Assembly (NCBI GenBank): GCA_042568205.1
Contig: JBHPJE010000010.1
Coordinates: forward strand, 1 to 32,942
From: JAUVDZ01 sp042568205
GTDB taxonomy: Bacteria > Patescibacteriota > Gracilibacteria > UBA1369 > PNNO01
Reading direction: 5' to 3'
DNA length: 32,942 bases
Of this stretch, positions 7,710 through 13,798 are shown piece by piece. How positions within the stretch are numbered: position 1 is the stretch's first letter; each line of letters begins with the position of its first letter. A program made the translations under genes and the position numbers. The notes under the pieces were generated by a model. The model was given only the letters and a program-made list of their open reading frames with translations, was not told where the DNA came from and searched no databases.

Positions 7710-9028
7710 TCTTCACAATTAATGCATGGCTTTTTAGCTGAATGAAATAAATATTCACCAAATTTCCAGATATCACCTGCACCCATTATTAAAAGTACAT
7801 CATATTTTGAATGATTTTCTTCAAAATATTTTTTTATATCTTCGTAATCAGAAATTTTTAAAGCTTCAGTTTTATTTTTGTTAACTGATTCTACCAAATT
7901 ATCTATAGAAACCTCTTCAATATCTTCTTTTGTATCTCTAACCTTATAAATGTCAGGCAAGATTACTGTTTCAGCACTTTTAAATGCTTTTGCGAATTCA
8001 TTGATGAAATTTTTAGTACGATTATATTGATGAGGCTGAAATATACAGCATATTTTTGAATTTGGATATTTTTGCTTTGTTGCTTCAATAGTTGCTTTTA
8101 TTGCAGTTGGATGATGAGCATAATCATTGATAACAGTCATTTCATTATATTTCCCTAGTATTTCATATCTCCTCCAAGCGCCTTTGAAATCCTTAAATTT
8201 TTCAAGAATCTTATCTCTATCAATATTAAACAATTGGCCTAGAATAATGCCGCAAAGAGCGTTCAATTGATTAAAATCACCAGGTATAGATAATTCTATT
8301 TCATTAATTCTCTCATCTTCTTTGGTAAATAAAACTACTTGAGATTTTGCATCTTTAATTACGTCTAAAACATTTTCATCATCACCGTTTGCAATTAAAT
8401 ATCCATCTTCAGGTAATTTGGCAATAAATTCTTTAAAGGCTGTTTTATAATCTTCTAAATCTTTAAAATAATCTAAATGTTCAGCTTCAAGATTAGTAAG
8501 TATAATTACATTTGGAGAATAATTTAAAAAATTCCTTTTATATTCACATGCTTCAACAACAAAATATTTATCTTTACCAAGGCGATAATTATTATTTTCA
8601 AATTCTCTTAAATTTGAGCCAATAATTACAGTTGGATCTTTTTCTCCAGCTAATAATGCTAATGCTGAAAATGCAGTTACTGTAGTTTTACCATGGGTTC
8701 CGCAAACCGCAATAGTATATGAGTTTTCAGTAAATTCCTTTATTGCTTCTGAATATTTTAGTAGTTTAATACCTAGTTCTTTTGCCTTTTTTAATTCTAC
8801 ATTACTAGCAGGAATGGCTGATGAATAAATAACTCTATCAACATCTTTATTAATTAGTTCATAATCATGACCAATAGTTATTTTAATTCCTTTTTCATTC
8901 ATTGAATTGATTATAAGGGAATCTTCTATGTCTGATCCTGTAACTATATTTCCTTGTTCATGCAAGATCTGAGCTAAACCACTTAGACCAATTCCTCCAA
9001 TCCCGATTAAATGTATTTTTTCTTTCAT
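7706..9028 (-). CDS. murC: UDP-N-acetylmuramate--L-alanine ligase
   Basis: MurC adds L-Ala to UDP-MurNAc using ATP, the first peptide step of cytosolic peptidoglycan precursor synthesis. The protein is 440 aa, slightly short for the family. The N-terminal UDP-binding Rossmann motif is IHLIGIGGIGLSGLAQ. The ATP P-loop GTHGKTT is at residues 110-116. The central-domain signatures VVEACEYKRNFLNYSP and LTNLEAEHLDYF are present, as is the C-terminal ligase motif NDYAHHPTAI. Mpl is a relative, but the N-terminal motif and length fit MurC better. It is isolated from other mur genes and diverges from an FtsB-like gene across a 35-base gap. An AT-rich TATTAT lies close before the ATG, and there is no Shine-Dalgarno sequence. 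Confidence 0.94.
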   Translation of the reverse strand: MKEKIHLIGIGGIGLSGLAQILHEQGNIVTGSDIEDSLIINSMNEKGIKITIGHDYELINKDVDRVIYSSAIPASNVELKKAKELGIKLLKYSEAIKEFTENSYTIAVCGTHGKTTVTAFSALALLAGEKDPTVIIGSNLREFENNNYRLGKDKYFVVEACEYKRNFLNYSPNVIILTNLEAEHLDYFKDLEDYKTAFKEFIAKLPEDGYLIANGDDENVLDVIKDAKSQVVLFTKEDERINEIELSIPGDFNQLNALCGIILGQLFNIDRDKILEKFKDFKGAWRRYEILGKYNEMTVINDYAHHPTAIKATIEATKQKYPNSKICCIFQPHQYNRTKNFINEFAKAFKSAETVILPDIYKVRDTKEDIEEVSIDNLVESVNKNKTEALKISDYEDIKKYFEENHSKYDVLLIMGAGDIWKFGEYLFHSAKKPCINCED

Positions 9029-9063
9029 ATATGATAATATTTTCGAGCTATTAGATTCATATC

Positions 9064-9477
9064 ATGCAAGAGAAAAACGATCAACCATCAAATTTCACAA
9101 ACCTGATAATTATTGGGCTTATAATTTTAAGTGCATATCTTTTATACTCGTTAACTCTAGCTTTTTATAAAAGTCATCAAATTGATATTTATATAACTGA
9201 TTTTGAAGAAGAAAATACACGAATTGAAGAAGAAAATAAAAAATTAATTGAAGAATTTGATTATGTTACTTCTGATGCATATATCGATAAAATTCTGAAA
9301 CAAAACAAAGGTCTCATCAATCCTGGAGAAGAAGTTGTCGTAATAGCATCCACAAGCGAAAATTTAGCTGCCGATGATGAATTTAATTTAAGTTCAATTG
9401 GAAAACGTGACCTAAATAAACTCTCAAATTTCGATAAGTGGAAAGTATTTATCTTTGAGGATAACCCCTTAAGATAA
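9064..9477 (+). CDS. FtsB/DivIC-like septum formation initiator protein
   Basis: This bitopic protein of 137 aa has a short cytosolic N-terminus, one membrane helix at about residues 11-32 (LIIIGLIILSAYLLYSLTLAF), and a periplasmic or external coiled coil at about 36-66 (FEEENTRIEEENKKLIEEFDYV). A typical FtsB/DivIC junction follows (SDAYIDKILKQNKGLINPGEEVVVI). Members stabilise the FtsQ-FtsL-B divisome complex. It is divergent from murC, which fits an envelope and division context. The last residues run into the promoter of the initiator tRNA unit. The start is the only ATG before the membrane helix. Confidence 0.85.
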   Translation: MQEKNDQPSNFTNLIIIGLIILSAYLLYSLTLAFYKSHQIDIYITDFEEENTRIEEENKKLIEEFDYVTSDAYIDKILKQNKGLINPGEEVVVIASTSENLAADDEFNLSSIGKRDLNKLSNFDKWKVFIFEDNPLR

Positions 9478-9478
9478 C

Positions 9479-9506
9479 TTGACTTTAAACACTTGGGAAG
9501 TATAAT
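9479..9506 (+). promoter_or_regulatory. Strong promoter of the hairpin-tRNA-fMet unit
   Basis: TTGACT (9479-9484), a 16-bp spacer, and a perfect TATAAT (9501-9506). It starts 2 bases after the stop codon of the FtsB-like gene. The transcript would begin near 9513, just before the leader hairpin. Confidence 0.7.
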
Positions 9507-9525
9507 ACTTTTGCTTTTCTTCACC

Positions 9526-9590
9526 GAGATTTGTGATGGTATGCGAATGATCAGCTTTTTATTGATCATGAGCATACCCATGCAAATCTC
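9526..9590 (+). ncRNA. Long three-segment hairpin in the leader of the initiator tRNA
   Basis: Three perfectly complementary segments stack symmetrically. GAGATTTG (9526-9533) pairs with CAAATCTC (9583-9590), GGTATGC (9538-9544) with GCATACC (9572-9578), and ATGATCA (9547-9553) with TGATCAT (9563-9569). They enclose a 9-base loop, GCTTTTTAT. Between the segments are a 4x4 internal loop and a tandem GA/GA mismatch. The total is 22 Watson-Crick pairs. It ends 4 bases before the mature 5' end of tRNA-fMet and lacks a following T-run, so it is not a terminator. It could be a processing signal or a separate small RNA. Confidence 0.65.
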
Positions 9591-9594
9591 TCAT

Positions 9595-9669
9595 CGCGGG
9601 GTAGAGCAGTGGCAGCTCGTCGGGCTCATAACCCGGAGGTCGCAGGTTCGAATCCTGCCCCCGCAACCA
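9595..9669 (+). tRNA. Initiator tRNA-fMet (CAT), CCA encoded
   Basis: A full cloverleaf: acceptor CGCGGGG/CCCCGCA, D stem GAGC/GCTC, anticodon loop CTCATAA, T arm GCAGG-TTCGAAT-CCTGC, discriminator A and encoded CCA. Initiator marks are visible: a C1-A72 mismatch, three G-C pairs at the base of the anticodon stem (GGG/CCC), and A11-T24 in the D stem. This is the start tRNA for translation. Confidence 0.96.
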
Positions 9670-9671
9670 AA

Positions 9672-9695
9672 GCATCCTTAATGGGTGTTTTTCTT
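9672..9695 (+). terminator. Intrinsic terminator after tRNA-fMet
   Basis: GCATCC and GGGTGT pair (with wobbles) around a short TTAAT loop and are followed by TTTTCTTT. It lies 2 bases after the CCA and overlaps the 3' end of the convergent CDP-alcohol transferase gene. Confidence 0.55.
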
Positions 9696-10310
9696 TAATT
9701 GCTTCAAATGATAAATACCTATTAATACTGAACAGAACATAAAAATATTTGCAAGCAGTACAATTACTTCAGTAATTCTAACGAAGATAATGAAATCCCA
9801 TGTTACCGCAATATAGAAAAAAATTCGTGGTCTAATAACTATATCGAATCTCTTCTTTTTGAACATCAGATATAAAGATAGAATTATTACTATAAGATAA
9901 AGAACGAAAAATGCAGATACGTTTACTATATTTGCGTAAGAAAAATATATAACAAAAAGGCACATTAGAGTAATTCCCAGTTGATCAACTGCAACATCTA
10001 CAATAGTCCCCCTTGAAGAGTCTTTCTTTTGATATCTTGCTAAAGATCCATCAAGTCCATCTAAGACCATATGAACCCAAATCCCGATTATAAAAAATAA
10101 AGGATTTGAGTAATAGATAGCTAAATAAAAGCTAATAATAGTAATTATTCCTGAAAGAATGCTTATATGGTTGGCATTTATTTTTAATTTATTTAAAACT
10201 TTTATTAAAGGTAAGAAGATTTTATGTTTTGTTTTATTTATCTTTAACATGATGCCCATTTCAAATTTTCCATAAAAAGATTTTTCTACAGATTCACGCT
10301 TTTTACTCAT
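9678..10310 (-). CDS. CDP-alcohol phosphatidyltransferase family membrane enzyme
   Basis: This integral membrane protein of 210 aa moves a phosphatidyl (or related phospho) group from a CDP-lipid to an alcohol. The catalytic signature D-G-x2-A-R-x8-G-x3-D-x3-D is intact (DGSLARYQKKDSSRG, then TIVDVAVD). About five hydrophobic helices surround it, including FFVLYLIVIILSLYLMF. The alcohol (glycerol phosphate, inositol phosphate, serine or other) cannot be read from the sequence. A CarS-like CDP-lipid synthase 1.2 kb away may supply its substrate. Its 3' end overlaps the tRNA-fMet terminator. The start MSKKRESVEK was chosen because it is the first ATG; a start at FEMGIMLKI is possible. Confidence 0.88.
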   Translation of the reverse strand: MSKKRESVEKSFYGKFEMGIMLKINKTKHKIFLPLIKVLNKLKINANHISILSGIITIISFYLAIYYSNPLFFIIGIWVHMVLDGLDGSLARYQKKDSSRGTIVDVAVDQLGITLMCLFVIYFSYANIVNVSAFFVLYLIVIILSLYLMFKKKRFDIVIRPRIFFYIAVTWDFIIFVRITEVIVLLANIFMFCSVLIGIYHLKQLKKNTH

Positions 10311-10336
10311 AAAAATTTATTATCTATACTTTTATA

Positions 10337-10358
10337 TTTTAGTACAAAACTACTAAAA
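10337..10358. promoter_or_regulatory. 22-bp perfect inverted repeat upstream of the CDP-alcohol transferase
   Basis: TTTTAGTA-CAAAAC-TACTAAAA has perfect 8-bp arms. It sits 27 bases upstream of the transferase start and could be an operator or a leader hairpin. No tail suited to a terminator is present on either strand. Confidence 0.4.
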
Positions 10359-10360
10359 CA

Positions 10361-10386
10361 AAAAGCACCTTTTTATGGGCGCCTCT
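10361..10386 (-). terminator. Minus-strand terminator-like hairpin
   Basis: Read on the minus strand, GCGCC-CATAAAAA-GGTGC is followed at once by TTTTTGTTTT. The G-T wobble makes the stem better on this strand than on plus. It lies upstream of the CDP-alcohol transferase, so it would cut short a transcript starting in the regulator's upstream region: an attenuator or the end of a small RNA. Confidence 0.35.
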
Positions 10387-10430
10387 TGTTTTAAGCCTCT
10401 CTTCTCAAATTAATGAGAAATTCTCTAAAA

Positions 10431-10492
10431 CTGTAAACAAAATTAACAAAACTTTTACATACTGTAAAGAATAAAAACAACTTCTTTACAAA
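10431..10492. repeat. Tandem 31-bp operator-like repeats upstream of the LexA-like regulator
   Basis: Two adjacent 31-base units (10431-10461 and 10462-10492) agree at 23 of 31 positions by direct alignment. Each has TGTAAA near its start and TTTACA near its end. The junction forms TTTACA-TAC-TGTAAA (10454-10468). A further TGTAAA is at 10536-10541, just before the ATG. The 31-bp spacing is close to three helical turns, which suits binding of dimers on one face of the DNA. Confidence 0.55.
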
Positions 10493-10543
10493 AATTCAAT
10501 TATAGTAAATAATATGTTCAGAACAGGTTAACAAATGTAAATA

Positions 10544-11293
10544 ATGGATAAAAATTTAAAAATTCTAATTTCTAGACGTATAAAAAAGAGCCTTAATGAA
10601 GCCAAAATTTCACAAACTCAGCTGGCTGGAGTGATCAATAAATCTAGGGCTTATGTGTCTAATATTACTAAAGGTCGATATACACCTAAAGTAACTGAAT
10701 TGCAAAAAATAGCACATTATGTAAATAAACCACTTGGTTATTTCTTTGGAGAAGATTCAAGCGGTTTAATGCATTTTATTGATAAAGCAAAAAAATGGGA
10801 CAAGATGGTTTCTCTTATTGATAGAGATATCAAGGAAGATGTGAATGGAGACGTTATACAAGTCCCACTCGTTAGTCCGTCTGATGTAAAAACAATTTCA
10901 CCTGATGATTTAAATAAATTGGTTAAACAAACAAAAAAATTTATACCCATATCAACCAATTATATAAAAAATGTATTAAAATACTATAAAGCAGTAGAAA
11001 ATCTAGTAGCTGTTAATATTTTTATTAGAGATTATCCTTCTTTTGGCCTAGAAGTAGGTGATATGATTATTGTTGAGCCAATTGATAATAATGATATTAA
11101 AGAAGAATATGGTAAGCTTTATGCACTTATTTATAAAAATACAATGGGTCTTAAAAGAATATACAAAGATGGTAATGAATTTTATTTTGAACCAATGAAT
11201 AGCGATCCAATTATTGATAAAGTTAATGTTAAGGATCCAAATCTAATTATTGTTGGAAAGGTGATATTCAGTTTTAATATAAAAGTGTTTTAA
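10544..11293 (+). CDS. XRE/LexA-like regulator with a degenerate S24 peptidase-type domain
   Basis: The protein has 249 aa. Residues about 8-62 are an XRE-type helix-turn-helix (ISQTQLAGVINKSRAYVSNI, then TELQKIAHYVNKPLGYFFGE). Residues about 155-249 resemble the LexA/CI S24 domain. GLEVGDMIIVEP matches the G-x-x-x-GD-x-x-x-V segment, and GLKRIYKDGNEFYFEPMN matches the stretch with the catalytic Lys (K204). The position expected for the nucleophilic Ser holds Asp (D163), and no Ala-Gly cleavage site is evident. Self-cleavage is therefore unlikely, and this may be a DNA-binding switch with a sensor-like domain. Tandem TGTAAA/TTTACA sites lie upstream, suggesting autoregulation. A phage-derived repressor is an alternative, but no phage genes are nearby. 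Confidence 0.82.
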   Translation: MDKNLKILISRRIKKSLNEAKISQTQLAGVINKSRAYVSNITKGRYTPKVTELQKIAHYVNKPLGYFFGEDSSGLMHFIDKAKKWDKMVSLIDRDIKEDVNGDVIQVPLVSPSDVKTISPDDLNKLVKQTKKFIPISTNYIKNVLKYYKAVENLVAVNIFIRDYPSFGLEVGDMIIVEPIDNNDIKEEYGKLYALIYKNTMGLKRIYKDGNEFYFEPMNSDPIIDKVNVKDPNLIIVGKVIFSFNIKVF

Positions 11294-11344
11294 ATTTGCT
11301 TTCTTGGAAATTTTCATTAGAATATTTATCGCAAGTTATCATAT

Positions 11345-11421
11345 GGCAGGGTAGCTCAGTTGGTTAGAGCGCGGGACTCATAAGCCCGAGGTCGTGGGTT
11401 CGATCCCCTCCCCTGCTACCA
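11345..11421 (+). tRNA. tRNA-Met elongator (CAT), CCA encoded
   Basis: Acceptor GGCAGGG/CCCTGCT (G1-T72 wobble), D stem GCTC/GAGC, anticodon loop CTCATAA, T loop TTCGATC, discriminator A and CCA. It lacks the initiator features of the first CAT tRNA. The anticodon stem has an A-G pair at its base and the T stem (GTGGG/CCCTC) a T-T mismatch. A CAT anticodon could also be tRNA-Ile2 with lysidine; Met is the more likely reading. Confidence 0.9.
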
Positions 11422-11464
11422 CAGCGTAGGGCTGAAAGCGCGGAGCGAATTAATAATTTCCTCT

Positions 11465-11971
11465 ATGTACTATCTCAATCTTGTTTTAGTTTCTGTAATT
11501 TTCTTTTTCCCAGCTTATGCAGCTAATTCTTTGCCTGTTGTTGCTAATGGATTAAAGCTTTTTCCATCACTAAATAAACCTATACATAAAACACTTTTTG
11601 GTAAATCTAAGACTTACAGAGGTTTTGTTGTTGGAATGATCGGTGCATTATTAGTTGGATTGATCCAATATTATTCTGGATGGTATTCACAATTAGAATA
11701 TTCTTTATTACTTGCATTTTTATTAGGTTTTGGAGCCTTACTAGGTGATTTGATTAAAAGTTTTATTAAAAGACGGATAGGCATTAAAAGCGGAGATCCT
11801 TGGATTATATTTGACCAGATTGATTATGTGATAGGTGGAGTATTGCTCGCATATATAATAAATCCAGTATCTTTAGAAATAATAATAACTTTATTAGTTA
11901 TATCGCCATTGCTTTCTCTTGGATCAAATATGATCTCTTATAGCCTGAAAATAAAAAAAGTCTGGTGGTAA
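11465..11971 (+). CDS. CarS-like CDP-lipid synthase (CDP-archaeol synthase family)
   Basis: This integral membrane protein of 168 aa has about five helices and the CarS/DUF46 pattern. The N-terminal stretch is PAYAANSLPVVANGL, then GKSKTYRGFVVGM, then GFGALLGDLIKSFIKRRIGIKSGDPW and FDQIDYVIGG. In archaea CarS makes CDP-archaeol from CTP. In bacteria related proteins probably make a CDP-activated lipid such as CDP-diacylglycerol; that is inference. The ATG is 43 bases after the tRNA-Met CCA with no visible terminator between, so it may share the tRNA transcript. It ends back-to-back with the DsbA-like gene (adjacent stop codons). Confidence 0.85.
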   Translation: MYYLNLVLVSVIFFFPAYAANSLPVVANGLKLFPSLNKPIHKTLFGKSKTYRGFVVGMIGALLVGLIQYYSGWYSQLEYSLLLAFLLGFGALLGDLIKSFIKRRIGIKSGDPWIIFDQIDYVIGGVLLAYIINPVSLEIIITLLVISPLLSLGSNMISYSLKIKKVWW

Positions 11972-12586
11972 TTATTTCTTCAATTGAGTTTCAATTATTT
12001 TAACAAGATTTTCATAAGGTTGCAGTCCAGCTACAATTTCATCATTAATAACTAATGTTGGCGTGGCTGTAACGTTTAATTCTATGCCTTCTTGTCTATT
12101 TCTTAAAACGAGGTTTTTGTATTTATTAACATCTAAACAATTATTAAAACTATTTGTTTCTAGACCAAGCTCTTCGGCATAATTCATTAAATCATTAGTG
12201 GTCAAATTATCTTGATTTTCAAATAGCTTTATATGCATTTCCCAAAAAGCATCTTCGTTTTGATCTCCGGCGCAATAAGTAGCTTCGGCAGCTTTGAATG
12301 CATATTCATGATTTGGAATTGGATAATCTTTAAATTGAAATAAAACCTTCCCAGTTTCTAAATAATCATTTTGTAATAAAGGCAAAGTATCTAAAGTGAA
12401 TTTTGCACAAAATGGGCATTGATAATCACTATATTCAGTTATGGTAACTGCGGCATTGGCATTCCCTTTTGAATAAGTAACATCAATTTCTTTCGGAATA
12501 TCATATACAGCATTATCAACTAACTCATCAGGTTGACATCCAGTTACAACAAATATTGTTATTAATAATATGTAAATTTTCTTCAT
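11972..12586 (-). CDS. DsbA-like thioredoxin-fold lipoprotein
   Basis: The protein is 204 aa. Residues 1-17 are a lipoprotein signal with a lipobox (VTGC, C17), so it is probably anchored outside the membrane. The active site CPFC is at 57-60 in EYSDYQCPFCAKF, and the cis-Pro loop is at P176 (TATPTLVIND). This matches the Thioredoxin_4/DsbA-like group, which oxidises or isomerises disulfides in exported proteins. Two more Cys (C105, C150) may form a structural pair. It is the last gene of the VirD4-LCP operon, 38 bases after the LCP stop. The Cys-rich surface protein near 29-31 kb is a plausible client, but that is inference. Confidence 0.9.
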   Translation of the reverse strand: MKKIYILLITIFVVTGCQPDELVDNAVYDIPKEIDVTYSKGNANAAVTITEYSDYQCPFCAKFTLDTLPLLQNDYLETGKVLFQFKDYPIPNHEYAFKAAEATYCAGDQNEDAFWEMHIKLFENQDNLTTNDLMNYAEELGLETNSFNNCLDVNKYKNLVLRNRQEGIELNVTATPTLVINDEIVAGLQPYENLVKIIETQLKK

Positions 12587-12624
12587 ATAATATTCTTTAA
12601 TTGTAAAACTATTATGAATTAAAA

Positions 12625-13797
12625 TCAGTTTTTAATCAACTCGCTAATTTTTTCTTTTATTTGATAGTAATCCCCATTCTTAGGTAATAAAATATATTGG
12701 CCATCAATTGTTTTTGATGAATAAAGCAAATTATTTGTACTTAATACATTCCCACTTTCAAAAGCATAATTTTGAAAATGATTAAAGTAATACAGTGCTT
12801 CAAAAGCATCAATATTTGTTTGTACTGTACTTGTAATTTCATTAAATATTTCAATAGCTTTTTCTAAATCATTTAATAAATCCAATCGTTTAAGTTTAAT
12901 TCTTATAGCTTGAACAATTTGCTGCTGTCTCTCGCTTCTATCAAAATCTGATGTAGATTTTCTACTCCTTGCATACATTAAGGCTTCAGCACCATTTAAA
13001 TGATGCTTTCCTTTAGATATTTCATAAATTGTATAACCATTTGATTCAGTTGGAAAACTTGGGTCATAAATATCCTTTTTTATTTCAATATCTATTCCCC
13101 CTAAAATATCTATCATTTTACTAAATGCATCAAAATCTAAAACAACATATTTATCTGCATATACACCAGTAATTTTGTAAACTTCGTCTATTGTTTTATT
13201 TAAACCAAAAGAACCATAATATGAGTTAATTTTTCTACCATTTACAAATAAATCCCTTGGTATACTCAAAAGTGTAATTGATTCATTTGTTGGATTTATA
13301 CTAACTAATAAAAGAGTGTCGGAAAGTGAATCATGCAATCCTAAAATTAAGATGTTTTCAATATCTTCATTATAATCCTGAAACTCTAGTTCTTTACTTA
13401 ATTTGACATTTTTACTCTGTAAACTTTTTATTTCATATTCCTTATCACTAATAACTGTTATTAAATCATTTTTTGCATTATTGAACTCAGTTGTTGCTTC
13501 TTCTTTATCATTGTTAACATATGCTTTAATTGAATTATGAAGTATATCAAAGCCCTCTTGTACGATTTCTCTATTAGCTTCCAATGAATTGTTCAAATAA
13601 ACATTCTCTTGCTTTATATCTCCAATTTCATTTGTAAGAACGCTGATTTGCTCATCTTTAAGATTAAGATTTTCATAAGTTGTTCTTACGCTCAAACCGA
13701 AACCAACAGATCCAATTAAAAGAGAAATCATCAACGAAAAAGTAAGAATTCTTAATAGTTTGATCTGACAGATTGGATTGTTAGAATTCTGTTCCAT
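12625..13797 (-). CDS. LytR-CpsA-Psr (LCP) family protein with a coiled-coil stalk
   Basis: The protein is 390 aa. A membrane helix lies at about residues 13-36, a long coiled coil at about 41-140 (NEIGDIKQENVYLNNSLEAN and KEYEIKSLQSKNVKLSKELE), then an LCP domain. Family residues are SDTLLLVSINP, LLSIPRDLFV, GGIDIEI and MYARSRKSTSDFDRSERQQQ, holding the Arg and Asp residues that bind the pyrophosphate-lipid substrate. LCP enzymes transfer undecaprenyl-linked glycopolymers to peptidoglycan or to proteins. The coiled coil is an unusual insert that could place the domain away from the membrane or drive oligomers. The stop is TGA, showing that UGA terminates here. It starts 1 base after the stop of the VirD4-like gene. 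Confidence 0.9.
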   Translation of the reverse strand: MEQNSNNPICQIKLLRILTFSLMISLLIGSVGFGLSVRTTYENLNLKDEQISVLTNEIGDIKQENVYLNNSLEANREIVQEGFDILHNSIKAYVNNDKEEATTEFNNAKNDLITVISDKEYEIKSLQSKNVKLSKELEFQDYNEDIENILILGLHDSLSDTLLLVSINPTNESITLLSIPRDLFVNGRKINSYYGSFGLNKTIDEVYKITGVYADKYVVLDFDAFSKMIDILGGIDIEIKKDIYDPSFPTESNGYTIYEISKGKHHLNGAEALMYARSRKSTSDFDRSERQQQIVQAIRIKLKRLDLLNDLEKAIEIFNEITSTVQTNIDAFEALYYFNHFQNYAFESGNVLSTNNLLYSSKTIDGQYILLPKNGDYYQIKEKISELIKN

Positions 13798-13798
13798 T

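Noticed and set aside
9493..9681. 62-residue open frame across the leader hairpin and tRNA-fMet
   Set aside because: It translates through a clear tRNA and structured RNA; no protein-like composition.
10515..10534. GTTCAGAACAGGTTAAC as a LexA (SOS) box
   Set aside because: The GAAC and GTT halves do not have the GAAC-N4-GTTC spacing of Gram-positive SOS boxes, and no SOS gene is near.
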